Shown here in pieces: positions 42,898 to 51,839 of a stretch of 64,000 bases of DNA. Both the position numbers and the translations under genes were made by a program. This DNA is from Bradyrhizobium sp. LTSP849 (GTDB lineage Bacteria > Pseudomonadota > Alphaproteobacteria > Rhizobiales > Xanthobacteraceae): contig NZ_JYMR01000039.1 in NCBI RefSeq assembly GCF_000938255.1, positions 78,189-142,188 of the forward strand, written 5' to 3'. How positions within the stretch are numbered: the first letter of the stretch is position 1; each line of letters begins with the position of its first letter. Below the pieces are notes generated by a model, which did no database searches, was not told the DNA's origin, and worked only from the letters and a program-made list of their open reading frames with translations.

Positions 42898-42920
42898 ACA
42901 TTGGACAAATTGTCCAATGT
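42898..42920. promoter_or_regulatory. Perfect 11-bp-arm palindrome, candidate operator of the cyo operon
   Basis: The arm ACATTGGACAA is followed by one base (A) and its exact reverse complement TTGTCCAATGT. It lies between the divergent MFS transporter (start 42806) and cyoA (start 42987), 67 bases before the cyoA start, a position typical for a dimeric regulator. I cannot name the regulator from the sequence. Confidence 0.6.
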
Positions 42921-42986
42921 GCGGATTGCTGCGCCGCAGCTACCCATTGGTCCCGCAAAGGAAACTCATTCTCATAAGGCTTGGCC

Positions 42987-44150
42987 GTGTCACGTCTCAA
43001 GATCCTGGCGCTACTACCCCTGGCAGTTGCGCTCAGCGGCTGCAACTACGTCGTGCTGGCGCCAGCCGGCGACATCGCTGCCCAGCAGCGCGACCTCGTC
43101 ATCATCTCCACCATCCTGATGCTCCTGATCGTCGTCCCCGTGATGGCGCTGACGGTGCTGTTCGCCTGGCGCTACCGCCAGTCCAACACGTCGGCCCGCT
43201 ACGAGCCGGAATGGGACCACTCGACCAGCCTCGAACTGGTGATCTGGTCGGCGCCGCTGCTCATCATCGTCTGCCTGGGCGCGCTGACCTGGATGGGCAC
43301 GCATCTGCTCGACCCCTACCGCAACATCGGCCGCATCAACGCGGAACGCGCAGTGGACCAGTCCAGGGCTCCGCTCGAAGTCGACGTCGTCGCGCTCGAC
43401 TGGAAGTGGCTCTTTATCTACCCCGATTACGGCATCGCCACCGTCAACGAGCTCGCCGCGCCGGTCGATCGCCCGATCAACTTCCACATCACCGCGTCTT
43501 CGGTGATGAACTCGTTCTACATCCCCGCACTGGCCGGACAGATCTACGCGATGCCGGGCATGGAGACATCGCTCCACGCCGTGATCAACCACGCCGGTAC
43601 CTACAAGGGCTTCTCCGCGAACTACAGCGGCGCCGGCTTCTCCGGCATGCACTTCAACTTCCAGGGCCTCGACGACAAGGGCTTCGACGCCTGGATCGCC
43701 AGCGCCAAATCCGCCGGCGGCTCGCTCGGCCGCACGGAATATCTCAAGCTGGAAAAGCCGAGCCAGAACGAGCCGGTGCGCCGCTGGGGCACCATCGATT
43801 CCGATCTCTACCGCCTGATCCTCAACATGTGCGTCGAGACCGGCAAGATGTGTCAGAGCGAGATGATGGCAATCGACGCCAAGGGCGGTCTCGGCCATGA
43901 GGGCCTGAACAACACGCTGCCGCTGGCCTACGACAAATATGCCCGCCGCGGCACCGCGCTCGGGCCCGAGCCGACCTTCGTCGCCGGCACCTGCACGCCC
44001 GACGCGCCGCAAGGCGCCGCGACGACGGCGGCCATCAAGGCCCCCATCGACACCGCGCCGCTCATCGGCGCCGGCCTGAAGCGGCCAACCTTCACGCCGC
44101 TCAAGTCCTCGTCCTTCTTCCTCGGACAACGTCCGAAGTCAGACTCCTGA
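42987..44150 (+). CDS. cyoA: Cytochrome bo3 ubiquinol oxidase subunit II
   Basis: 387 residues from a GTG at 42987 with AAGG at 42976-42979; a TTG at 42981 is possible. It is a lipoprotein (LALLPLAVALSGC, lipobox Cys near residue 19) with two membrane helices, then a cupredoxin domain: LEVDVVALDWKWLFIYPDYG, VMNSFYIPALAGQIYAMPGM and HFNFQGLDDKGFDAW. The Cu-A ligands of cytochrome c oxidases are missing, which fits a quinol oxidase. It is about 70 residues longer than the E. coli protein at the C-terminus. It is the first gene of a seven-gene operon and provides the quinol-side subunit. Confidence 0.94.
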   Translation: MSRLKILALLPLAVALSGCNYVVLAPAGDIAAQQRDLVIISTILMLLIVVPVMALTVLFAWRYRQSNTSARYEPEWDHSTSLELVIWSAPLLIIVCLGALTWMGTHLLDPYRNIGRINAERAVDQSRAPLEVDVVALDWKWLFIYPDYGIATVNELAAPVDRPINFHITASSVMNSFYIPALAGQIYAMPGMETSLHAVINHAGTYKGFSANYSGAGFSGMHFNFQGLDDKGFDAWIASAKSAGGSLGRTEYLKLEKPSQNEPVRRWGTIDSDLYRLILNMCVETGKMCQSEMMAIDAKGGLGHEGLNNTLPLAYDKYARRGTALGPEPTFVAGTCTPDAPQGAATTAAIKAPIDTAPLIGAGLKRPTFTPLKSSSFFLGQRPKSDS

Positions 44151-44160
44151 GAGAGCACGC

Positions 44161-46158
44161 ATGTCTCCTGATCTTCTCAAGCTCATCTTCGGCCGGCTCA
44201 GCATCGATTCGCTGCCGCTGCACGAGCCGATCCTGGTCGGTACCTTCGCGATGGTCGCGCTCGGCGGCATCACGCTGCTCGCCGGCCTGACCTATTTCCG
44301 CCTCTGGGGCTATCTGTGGCGCGAATGGTTCACCAGCGTCGACCACAAGCGCATCGGCATCATGTACATGATCCTCGGCATCGTGATGCTGCTGCGCGGC
44401 TTCGCCGACGCGCTCATGATGCGCGCGCAACAGGCGCTCGCGTTCGGCGGCTCCGAGGGTTTCCTCCCCGCCCATCACTACGACCAGGTGTTCACGGCGC
44501 ACGGCGTAATCATGATCTTCTTCGTGGCGATGCCGCTGGTCACGGGCCTGATGAACTTCGTCGTACCGCTCCAAATCGGCGCGCGCGACGTATCGTTCCC
44601 GTTCCTCAACAATTTCAGCTTCTGGATGACGGTCGGCGGCGCGGTGTTGGTGATGGCCTCGCTGTTCATCGGCGAATTCGCCCGTACCGGCTGGCTGGCT
44701 TATCCGCCGCTGTCGAATATCGGCTACAGTCCTGACGTCGGCGTCGACTATTACATATGGGGCCTCCAGGTCGCGGGCGTCGGAACGACGCTGTCCGGCA
44801 TCAATTTGATCTGTACCATCGTCAAGCTGCGCTGCCCCGGCATGACCATGATGAAGATGCCGGTGTTCACCTGGACCTCGCTCTGCACCAACGTCCTGAT
44901 CGTCGCCTCCTTCCCGGTTCTGACCGTCGTGCTCGCGCTGCTCACGCTCGACCGCTATGTCGGCACCAACTTCTTCACGAACGATTTCGGCGGCAGCCCG
45001 ATGATGTACGTGAACCTGATCTGGATCTGGGGCCATCCCGAGGTCTACATCCTGGTTCTCCCTGCCTTCGGCATCTTCTCGGAAGTGACCTCGACCTTCT
45101 CCGGCAAGCGGCTGTTCGGCTACACCTCGATGGTCTACGCCACGGTGGTCATCACCATCCTGTCGTACCTGGTCTGGCTGCACCACTTCTTCACGATGGG
45201 GTCGGGCGCCAGCGTCAACTCGTTCTTCGGCATCACCACGATGATCATCTCGATCCCGACGGGCGCGAAGATGTTCAACTGGCTGTTCACGATGTATCGC
45301 GGCCGTATCCGCTTTGAGCTGCCGATGTTGTGGACGATCGCCTTCATGCTGACCTTCGTCCTCGGCGGCATGACCGGCGTGCTGCTCGCGGTGCCGCCGG
45401 CCGATTTCGTCCTGCACAACAGCCTGTTCCTGATCGCTCACTTCCACAACGTGATCATCGGCGGCGTGGTGTTCGGCGCGTTCGCCGGTATCAATTACTG
45501 GTTCCCGAAGGCATTCGGCTTCAAGCTCGATCCGTTCTGGGGCAAGCTGTCGTTCTGGTTCTGGGTCACGGGCTTCTACCTCGCCTTCATGCCGCTCTAT
45601 GTGCTCGGCCTGATGGGCGTGACCCGCCGGCTTCGCGTGTTCGATGATCCGTCCTTGCAGATCTGGTTCATCATCGCCGGCATCGGTGCCTTCCTGGTCT
45701 TCCTGGGCATTCTCTCGATGCTGATGCAGTTCGCCGTCAGCTTCCTCAAGCGCGAGCAGCTCAAGGACGTCACCGGCGATCCCTGGGATGCACGCACACT
45801 GGAATGGGCGACCTCCTCGCCGCCGCCCGCCTACAACTTCGCTTTCACCCCCGTCGTTCACGACAACGACGCGTGGTGGGACATGAAGCGCCGCGGCTAT
45901 CGGCGTCCGCTGACCGGGTTCAAGCCGATCCACATGCCGAGCAACACCGGCACCGGCATCATCCTCGCCGGCTTTGCCACCGCGATGGGATTCGGCCTGA
46001 TCTGGTACATCTGGTGGCTTGCGGCTGCGAGCTTCATCGCAATGCTCGCCGTCGGGATCGGTCACACCTTCAACTACCACCGCGACTTCGACATTCCGGC
46101 CGATGATGTCGTCCGGGCCGAAGACGCGCGCACCCAACTGCTCGCCGGAGCCAAGTAA
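44161..46158 (+). CDS. cyoB: Cytochrome bo3 ubiquinol oxidase subunit I
   Basis: 665 residues, the standard length, with about fifteen membrane helices. The haem-copper core is intact: HHYDQVFTAHGVIMIFF (low-spin haem ligand), WIWGHPEVYILVLPAFGIFS (CuB His with the cross-linked Tyr) and WLHHFFTMGSG (CuB His pair). LFLIAHFHNVIIGG holds the binuclear-centre and haem ligands. The start is ten bases after cyoA. It is the catalytic subunit that reduces O2 to water and pumps protons in the inner membrane. Confidence 0.97.
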   Translation: MSPDLLKLIFGRLSIDSLPLHEPILVGTFAMVALGGITLLAGLTYFRLWGYLWREWFTSVDHKRIGIMYMILGIVMLLRGFADALMMRAQQALAFGGSEGFLPAHHYDQVFTAHGVIMIFFVAMPLVTGLMNFVVPLQIGARDVSFPFLNNFSFWMTVGGAVLVMASLFIGEFARTGWLAYPPLSNIGYSPDVGVDYYIWGLQVAGVGTTLSGINLICTIVKLRCPGMTMMKMPVFTWTSLCTNVLIVASFPVLTVVLALLTLDRYVGTNFFTNDFGGSPMMYVNLIWIWGHPEVYILVLPAFGIFSEVTSTFSGKRLFGYTSMVYATVVITILSYLVWLHHFFTMGSGASVNSFFGITTMIISIPTGAKMFNWLFTMYRGRIRFELPMLWTIAFMLTFVLGGMTGVLLAVPPADFVLHNSLFLIAHFHNVIIGGVVFGAFAGINYWFPKAFGFKLDPFWGKLSFWFWVTGFYLAFMPLYVLGLMGVTRRLRVFDDPSLQIWFIIAGIGAFLVFLGILSMLMQFAVSFLKREQLKDVTGDPWDARTLEWATSSPPPAYNFAFTPVVHDNDAWWDMKRRGYRRPLTGFKPIHMPSNTGTGIILAGFATAMGFGLIWYIWWLAAASFIAMLAVGIGHTFNYHRDFDIPADDVVRAEDARTQLLAGAK

Positions 46159-46788
46159 ATGACGATCGCTGTCAATCCCACCCAATCCGGCGAGCCGCTC
46201 TTCTACCTCGCCGACGAGCACCCGCACCCCGAAGGCTACAGCACCTCGCTCGGCTTCTGGATCTACCTGATGAGCGACTGTCTCATCTTTGCGATCCTGT
46301 TTGCGACCTTCGGCGTGCTCGGCAGCAACTATGCCGCCGGCCCGGCGCCGAAGGATCTGTTCGACCTGTCGCTGGTCGCGGTGAACACCTCGATGCTGCT
46401 GCTGTCGTCGATCACCTACGGCTTCGCCATGCTGACGATGGCGCAGAACCGCATCGGCCAGACGCAGATGTGGCTCGCGATCACCGGCCTGTTCGGCCTC
46501 GCCTTCATCGGTATCGAGCTCACCGAATTCGCCCACATGATCCATGAAGGCGCGACGCCGCAGCGCAGCGCCTTCCTGTCCGCCTTCTTCACGCTGGTCG
46601 GCACCCACGGCCTGCACGTCTCCTGCGGCCTGATCTGGCTGGTGACCTTGATGGTGCAGGTCTGGAAGTTCGGCCTGATCGAGGCCAACCGCCGTCGCCT
46701 GATGTGCCTGTCGATGTTCTGGCACTTCCTCGACGTGGTCTGGATCGGCGTCTTCACCTTCGTCTATCTCCTGGGAGTTCTGCGATGA
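46159..46788 (+). CDS. cyoC: Cytochrome bo3 ubiquinol oxidase subunit III
   Basis: 209 residues with five membrane helices. It begins with LGFWIYLMSDCLIFAILFAT and contains MLLLSSITYGFAMLTMAQNR and HGLHVSCGLIWLVTLMVQ. Length and helix number match CyoC. The ATG follows the cyoB stop directly, and the stop overlaps cyoD in ATGA. It stabilises the catalytic subunit. Confidence 0.95.
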   Translation: MTIAVNPTQSGEPLFYLADEHPHPEGYSTSLGFWIYLMSDCLIFAILFATFGVLGSNYAAGPAPKDLFDLSLVAVNTSMLLLSSITYGFAMLTMAQNRIGQTQMWLAITGLFGLAFIGIELTEFAHMIHEGATPQRSAFLSAFFTLVGTHGLHVSCGLIWLVTLMVQVWKFGLIEANRRRLMCLSMFWHFLDVVWIGVFTFVYLLGVLR

Positions 46789-47159
46789 ACACCGACACCC
46801 ACGCCGCCCACGCGGATCACCACCACGACGACCATTCGCACGGCTCGCTCTCGACCTATCTTCTCGGCTTCGTGCTCTCGGTGGTGCTCACCGCGATCCC
46901 GTTCTGGCTGGTGATGAGCGGGGCGCTGCCGAGCAAGCAGATCACCGCACTCGTCATCATGGCCTTCGCGGTCGTGCAGATCGTCGTGCACATGATCTAC
47001 TTCCTGCACATGAACACCAAGTCCGAGAACGGCTGGAGCATGATGGCGCTGATCTTCACCATCGTCATGGTGGTGATCGCGCTGTCCGGTTCGCTGTGGG
47101 TGATGAACCACCTCAACAGCAACATGATGCCGATCCATGAGATGACCGGGATGAAGTGA
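46785..47159 (+). CDS. cyoD: Cytochrome bo3 ubiquinol oxidase subunit IV
   Basis: 124 residues. A His/Asp-rich N-terminus (HAAHADHHHDDHSHGS) is followed by three membrane helices: YLLGFVLSVVLTAIPFWLVM, ITALVIMAFAVVQIVVHMIY and MALIFTIVMVVIALSGSLWV. The ATG overlaps the cyoC stop by four bases. It is the small assembly subunit. No cyoE (haem O synthase) follows; the next gene is a SURF1 protein. Confidence 0.94.
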   Translation: MNTDTHAAHADHHHDDHSHGSLSTYLLGFVLSVVLTAIPFWLVMSGALPSKQITALVIMAFAVVQIVVHMIYFLHMNTKSENGWSMMALIFTIVMVVIALSGSLWVMNHLNSNMMPIHEMTGMK

Positions 47160-47172
47160 GCGGGACTCTGAG

Positions 47173-48021
47173 ATGAGCAAGACCTGGACCGTGATAAACG
47201 AGGCAACCAGGACGCGCGGCAAGGCCGCGCGCCCGTCCTTGTGGCTCGCAGTCCTCTCGCTCACCGCCTTCGTCCTTCTGATCGCTCTCGGCGTCTGGCA
47301 GGTCGAACGTCGTGTCTGGAAGCTGGCGCTGATCGAACGCGTCGAGCAGCGCGTTCATGCCGCGGCCCAGCCGATCCCCTTGCCGGCATCGTGGCCCGCG
47401 GTCACCGCCGCGAATGACGAGTACAGGCACGTCACCATCTCCGGCCGCTTCCTGCATGACCGCGAGACGCTGGTTCAGGCCGTCACCGAGGAAGGCCCCG
47501 GCTATTGGGTGCTGACGCCGCTCCAGCGCGGCGACGGCAGACTGGTCCTGATCAACCGCGGCTTCGTGCCGTCCGAGCGGCGCGACGCAGCGACGCGCCA
47601 GGGCGCCAATCCGGACGGCCAGGTCGAGATCACCGGCCTGCTGCGCGTGACGGAGCCGAAGGGCGGATTCCTCAGGAACAACGTTCCCCAGCACAACCGC
47701 TGGTACTCGCGGGATGTGGCCGCGATTGCGGCGGCACGCGGTCTCCACGACGTCGCCCCGTTCTTCATCGATGCCGACGCCGGATCACAAGCCGACGGCG
47801 GGCCAATCGGCGGATTGACCGTGGTGAGCTTTCCCAATAACCACCTGATCTACGCGCTGACTTGGTTTTCCCTGGCTTTCATGCTGGCCGGCAAACTTTT
47901 CGTCACATTCGGCGGCGGGCTGTTCCGCCGCAAGCGCTTCGTCCACGAACCGGCCAGCGGATCTGATGCCGCCGCGCACAGGACGGGATCAGATGCTGGA
48001 ACGATCGTCGAACCGACCTGA
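47173..48021 (+). CDS. SURF1-family oxidase assembly protein
   Basis: 282 residues. Two membrane helices flank a periplasmic domain: LWLAVLSLTAFVLLIALGVW near 24-43 with the SURF1 hallmark GVWQVERRVWKL, and LTWFSLAFMLAGKLFVTF near the end. The conserved GPGYWVLTPL, VLINRGFVP and NNHLIYALTWF segments are present. SURF1 helps haem insertion into terminal oxidases. Its place right after cyoD indicates that it serves this quinol oxidase. The start is 13 bases after cyoD, and its end overlaps the sensor kinase gene. Confidence 0.9.
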   Translation: MSKTWTVINEATRTRGKAARPSLWLAVLSLTAFVLLIALGVWQVERRVWKLALIERVEQRVHAAAQPIPLPASWPAVTAANDEYRHVTISGRFLHDRETLVQAVTEEGPGYWVLTPLQRGDGRLVLINRGFVPSERRDAATRQGANPDGQVEITGLLRVTEPKGGFLRNNVPQHNRWYSRDVAAIAAARGLHDVAPFFIDADAGSQADGGPIGGLTVVSFPNNHLIYALTWFSLAFMLAGKLFVTFGGGLFRRKRFVHEPASGSDAAAHRTGSDAGTIVEPT

Positions 48022-49378
48022 CGACGGAATCACGCACGGCGAGCTGGCCGTCACGCTGCAATCGCAGGCGGACGCGCGCAGCGAGCTGATCGGCGTTGCA
48101 CCGACGGACGACGAGACCAACCGCAAGAACATGGCGCTGCTGATCCAGCTGCGCTGGACCGCAGTGGTCGGCCAGATCGTCACCATCGGCGGCGTGCATT
48201 TCTGGCTCGGCATTCCCTTACCCCTGACCCGGATGGGCGCGGTCATCGGCGCGCTGGTCTTCCTCAATGTCTCAAGCCTGGTCTGGGTGCGCCATCGGGC
48301 CGCGATCACCAACAATGAGTTGCTGGTTGCGCTGATGCTGGATGTCGCAGCCCTGACCGCGCAGCTCTATCTCAGCGGCGGCGCCACCAACCCCTTTACC
48401 TCGCTGTTCCTGCTCCAGGTGACGCTGGGTGCGGTGCTGCTCGATGCCCGCTCGACCTGGTCGCTGGTGGCGCTGAGCTGCGCGAGCTTTGTGTGGCTGA
48501 CGATGGCCTACCGGCCGCTCGACCTGCCGCCGAACCCGCTGAGCGAGACCTATACGCTCACCGTCACCGGCATGCTGCTCGGCTTCGTCCTCAACGCCGT
48601 GCTGTTGGTCGTGTTCGTCACCCGCATCAACAGGAATTTGCGCGAGCGCGACGCGCATCTGGCGGCGTTGCGCCAGCATGCCGCCGAGCAGGATCACATC
48701 GTCCGCATGGGTCTCCTGGCATCGGGCGCGGCGCATGAGCTCGGCACCCCGCTCGCCTCGCTCTCGGTCATCCTCAGCGACTGGCGCCGCATGCCGGATC
48801 TCGCCGCCGATCAGGAGCTCGCCGAGGATCTCGCGGAGATGGAGACCTCGCTGCAACGCTGCAAGACCATCGTGACGGGCATTCTGGTATCCGCGGGCGA
48901 GGCGCGCGGCGAAGGATCATCGCCGACGACGGTGACGGCCTTCGTCACCGCGCTGGTCGAGGAATGGCGCAACGCGCGTTCGGCGCGGACGCTCTATTTC
49001 GTCAACACCTTTGGCGAGGACGTCGCGATCGTCTCGGACGTCGCCCTGAAGCAAGTGATCTTCAACGTACTCGACAACGGCTATGAAGTCTCGCGCGACT
49101 GGGTCGAGCTCCTGGCCGAGCGCGAAGGCGACAATCTCGTGCTGTCGATCAGCGACCGCGGCCCTGGCTTTGCGCCGGAGATGCTGGCGCAGCTCGGAAA
49201 ACCCTATCAGTCGAGCAAGGGCCGCGCCGGCGGCGGGCTGGGCCTGTTCCTGGTGGTCAACGTCGTGCGCAAGCTAGGGGGCAGCGTGACCGCCGAGAAC
49301 CACCGGAAGCGCGGCGCCACGGTCCGCCTCACGCTACCGCTCGCAACGCTCGCGATCGGAGGCAGCTTTGACGCCTGA
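47993..49378 (+). CDS. Redox sensor histidine kinase, RegB/PrrB/ActS type
   Basis: 461 residues. About six membrane helices (48-210) include the quinone-sensing heptapeptide GGATNPF at 129-135, diagnostic of RegB-like kinases. The H box has phosphoacceptor His248 in GAAHELGTPLASL. Cys290 in LQRCKTIV lies 42 residues further, matching the redox-active cysteine of RegB. The ATPase domain has NVLDNGYEVS and GGGLGLFLVVNVV. The start overlaps the SURF1 gene by 29 bases, and the next gene overlaps by 11. It probably senses the quinone pool and controls this oxidase operon. Confidence 0.92.
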   Translation: MLERSSNRPDDGITHGELAVTLQSQADARSELIGVAPTDDETNRKNMALLIQLRWTAVVGQIVTIGGVHFWLGIPLPLTRMGAVIGALVFLNVSSLVWVRHRAAITNNELLVALMLDVAALTAQLYLSGGATNPFTSLFLLQVTLGAVLLDARSTWSLVALSCASFVWLTMAYRPLDLPPNPLSETYTLTVTGMLLGFVLNAVLLVVFVTRINRNLRERDAHLAALRQHAAEQDHIVRMGLLASGAAHELGTPLASLSVILSDWRRMPDLAADQELAEDLAEMETSLQRCKTIVTGILVSAGEARGEGSSPTTVTAFVTALVEEWRNARSARTLYFVNTFGEDVAIVSDVALKQVIFNVLDNGYEVSRDWVELLAEREGDNLVLSISDRGPGFAPEMLAQLGKPYQSSKGRAGGGLGLFLVVNVVRKLGGSVTAENHRKRGATVRLTLPLATLAIGGSFDA

Positions 49379-49901
49379 CCGTTCGCTCATCGTCGTCGAG
49401 GACGATGCCGGCTTCGCGCGCACGCTCAAGCGCTCGTTCGAGCGCCGCGGCTACGAGGTCGTGCTCGCCGGCTCGATTGAAGAGGTCCGCAAAGTCCTGG
49501 AGGGACGCTCCTTCGGCTATGCCGTGGTCGACCTCAAGCTCGGCGGCGCCTCGGGGCTTACCTGCGTCGAACTCCTCCACACCCACGATGAGGAGATGCT
49601 GATCGTGGTGCTGACAGGATTTGCCAGCATCTCGACTGCCGTCGAGGCGATCAAGTTAGGGGCCTGCCACTACCTGGCAAAACCCTCCAATACCGACGAC
49701 ATCGAAGCCGCCTTCAACAAAGCCGAAGGCAACGCCGAAGTCGCGCTGGATGTCCGGCCGACATCGATCAAGACATTGGAATGGGAGCGCATCCACCAGA
49801 CGCTGATCGAGACGGATTTCAACATCTCGGAGGCAGCGAGAAGGCTGGGGATGCACCGGCGCACGCTGGCACGAAAGCTCGAGAAGCGGCCGGTGAAGTA
49901 G
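49368..49901 (+). CDS. Response regulator, RegA/PrrA/ActR type
   Basis: 177 residues from a TTG at 49368 with CGGAGG upstream. The receiver domain has acidic residues EDD (11-13), phosphoacceptor Asp55 in YAVVDLKLGG, the Thr in VVLTGFAS and Lys in YLAKPSNTDD. The C-terminus is a Fis-type helix-turn-helix (FNISEAARRLGMHRRTLARK), the same layout as RegA/PrrA. It overlaps the kinase gene by 11 bases, so the pair is coupled. It presumably activates or represses oxidase genes in response to oxygen or redox state. Confidence 0.93.
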   Translation: MTPDRSLIVVEDDAGFARTLKRSFERRGYEVVLAGSIEEVRKVLEGRSFGYAVVDLKLGGASGLTCVELLHTHDEEMLIVVLTGFASISTAVEAIKLGACHYLAKPSNTDDIEAAFNKAEGNAEVALDVRPTSIKTLEWERIHQTLIETDFNISEAARRLGMHRRTLARKLEKRPVK

Positions 49902-50122
49902 GTCGCTTTCGCAGGGCAGATCAGCCGATCTACGATCTCGGTGGCTCAACACGCGAAAGCGGAAGGCGCAGCCTGGCACGTGCTAACCCCGGAGGATCAA
50001 GCCCGTGGCTTACGCTTCCGCCCTCGCTGTTCGAACGATAGCGCACGAATCGTTGATCTGCCTACGAGCCGGCGGCCCAGCGCCGGTCGCATCCAGGACG
50101 ACGACGGATGCGCTACCTTGCG

Positions 50123-50371
50123 CTACTGCGCCGCTACGTTCCCGTTGGCGTCGCGATCGTTCTTCGGGTTGTAGCCGGAGTCGTGCAGATTTTTGAGATA
50201 CGTGGCGTGGTCGTTGTTATTCACACCACCGGTCCAGCCCATTGGGGGCGGAGATGCAGGATCAGGAATCGCGGCATTTGCGTTCAGCGCGTGGTGATGA
50301 TGATGCGCTGCCGATGCTGCAGAAGCCGAGAGACCGAGGATCGCGAGAGCGACGAGCAGTTTTCTTGTCAT
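50123..50371 (-). CDS. Small exported protein, His-rich after the leader
   Basis: 82 residues. A clear Sec leader (MTRKLLVALAILGLSASAAS) is followed by AAHHHHHALNANAAIPDPAS and a Gly/Asn-rich tail (MGWTGGVNNNDHATYLKNLH). AAAGGAG lies seven bases upstream of the ATG, a strong ribosome site. The His run could bind metal, but that is only a guess. No family is recognised. It is convergent with the RegA-like gene. Confidence 0.72.
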   Translation of the reverse strand: MTRKLLVALAILGLSASAASAAHHHHHALNANAAIPDPASPPPMGWTGGVNNNDHATYLKNLHDSGYNPKNDRDANGNVAAQ

Positions 50372-50775
50372 AGTTAGCTCCTTTGAGATTTCCTGAGATC
50401 CCCCCCTGGAGCGTTACAAGCTATAGCATACGCACACGCCCGGAGGTAGCCGCACTCCCTCTCCGTCACCGCAAAGTGAAATCTTTGGAGTTTTGGTGAT
50501 TGGCGCGAGCCGCTTCGTCTTTCTCTGCAATGTCGAGCGGCGATGCCTTCTCGCGCGCAGTCGCTCGGCGACTGCAATGATGAGAGCTCGCACGCGATCG
50601 CGTGGCGGAATATTTAGCGACCGCAAAAAAGATCTGAGCGCGCCGCGCGCGGAGCGAAGGGACGAGCGAACCGCTTGTCCTTGCGATGTGCGCAAGATCA
50701 CCGCTCTCGACTCAAACAAAAAGCCCGGCCGAACGGCCGGGCTTTTGATTTGCTGCGATCGATGCTGCGAGGCGC
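50372..50775. other. Intergenic region of about 400 bases
   Basis: It holds the upstream sequence of the small exported gene and the carD terminator at 50722-50743. Between them I see no convincing gene; short frames in both directions lack ribosome sites and family features. A possible -10 element for the small gene (TATGCTATAG on the minus strand) lies near 50420-50430. Confidence 0.5.
50722..50743 (-). terminator. Intrinsic terminator after the carD-family gene
   Basis: AGCCCGGCC and GGCCGGGCT form a nine-bp GC-rich stem around a GAAC loop, followed on the minus strand by a run of T (CTTTTTGTTT). This is a canonical rho-independent terminator 33 bases after the gene stop. Confidence 0.88.
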
Positions 50776-51789
50776 TTACGCGGCCTCGTCAGCGACCGTG
50801 GTGTTGTCGTCGCCATCGGTATCGTCGGCATCGCCCTCGGCATCCGCCTCGCCTTCGGCGGCTTCCGTCTTGGCGCCGGTGCGGCGCGGGCTCTTGGCGA
50901 GCTGGGCCTCGATTTCCTTGACCGCTTCGGTCTCGGTCGAGTGCTGCACCACCGCGATCTCGCGGGAGAGACGATCGAGCGCCGCTTCATAGAGCTGGCG
51001 TTCAGAGTAGGACTGCTCGGGCTGCGACTCGGAGCGATAGAGGTCGCGCACGACTTCCGCGATCGCGACGATGTCGCCCGAATTGATCTTCGCTTCGTAT
51101 TCCTGGGCGCGGCGCGACCACATGGTGCGCTTGACGCGGGCGCGGCCCTTGAGGGTCTCGAGCGCCTTCTTGACCAGCGCGGGCTCGGACAGCTTGCGCA
51201 TGCCGACGTTGGCGACCTTGGCGGTCGGCACGCGCAGCGTCATCTTGTCCTTGATGAAGTTGATGACGAACAGCTCGAGCTTCGCGCCGGCGATCTCCTG
51301 CTCCTCGATGGCCAGAATCTGGCCGACGCCGTGAGCGGGATAAACGACGAATTCGTTGGCCTTGAAGCCCTGACGCTGGGTCACGACCTTCTTTTCCTCG
51401 ACCTTCGGCGCGGGCGCAGCGGCCTTCACAGCCGGCTTCGCAGCAGCAACGGGGGCCTTGGCAGGGGCGGCAACAACGGGCGCCTTCGGAGCAACGGGCT
51501 TGGCAGCGGGAGCCTTGACCGAAGCAGGCTTGGCAGCAGCAGGCTTGGAAACGGTCGCTTTCGCGGCAGTTTTGGCAGTCTTGTTAGGCATTGCGCTTCT
51601 TTTATTCTTGGAGGACTTTGCAGCCGGAGCCTTCGTGGCGGCACGGCCCTTGGATGCGCTACGGCTGGCCGTGGCGACTTTCTTGGCCTCCTTATGGGAA
51701 GCCCTCGCAGAAGTACTCTTTTTACGCGTTTTCTGTGACACAGCCTGCGCGCGGAAACTGCCACGCCCCTGTTCGACATCTGGTTTCAC
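50776..51789 (-). CDS. CarD-family transcription regulator with Lys/Ala-rich N-terminal tail
   Basis: 337 residues if translation starts at 51789; an ATG at 51591 (271 residues, AGAAG upstream) is the other candidate. Residues 1-135 are histone-H1-like, rich in Lys, Ala and Pro. They are followed by the CarD RNA polymerase-interacting domain (FKANEFVVYPAHGVGQILAI and ELFVINFIKDKMTLRVP) and the helical DNA-binding part (VKRTMWSRRAQEYEAKINSG). An acidic tail ends the protein. The lysine-rich character extends upstream of 51591 and a good promoter lies at 51840-51867, so I keep the long form. It probably stabilises open complexes at housekeeping promoters. Confidence 0.9.
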   Translation of the reverse strand: MKPDVEQGRGSFRAQAVSQKTRKKSTSARASHKEAKKVATASRSASKGRAATKAPAAKSSKNKRSAMPNKTAKTAAKATVSKPAAAKPASVKAPAAKPVAPKAPVVAAPAKAPVAAAKPAVKAAAPAPKVEEKKVVTQRQGFKANEFVVYPAHGVGQILAIEEQEIAGAKLELFVINFIKDKMTLRVPTAKVANVGMRKLSEPALVKKALETLKGRARVKRTMWSRRAQEYEAKINSGDIVAIAEVVRDLYRSESQPEQSYSERQLYEAALDRLSREIAVVQHSTETEAVKEIEAQLAKSPRRTGAKTEAAEGEADAEGDADDTDGDDNTTVADEAA

Positions 51790-51791
51790 GG

Positions 51792-51825
51792 GAACCCTGA
51801 GGGGCCAACTGGGCTGACAGGGTTC
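51792..51825 (-). promoter_or_regulatory. Leader hairpin just upstream of the long carD start
   Basis: GAACCCTG at 51792-51799 and CAGGGTTC at 51818-51825 are perfect inverted arms around an 18-base loop. On the transcript the hairpin would end two bases before the ATG at 51789, so it could affect initiation there or favour the start at 51591. Confidence 0.45.
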
Positions 51826-51839
51826 AGCTTAATGTGCCC

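Noticed and set aside
44101..46725. An 874-residue open frame opposite cyoB and cyoC
   Set aside because: It is antisense to conserved oxidase genes and consists of Asp/His/Glu/Arg-rich low complexity, the usual shadow of GC-rich membrane genes.
50493..50921. Open frame across the carD terminator
   Set aside because: It crosses an intrinsic terminator and overlaps the end of carD on the other strand; no family features.
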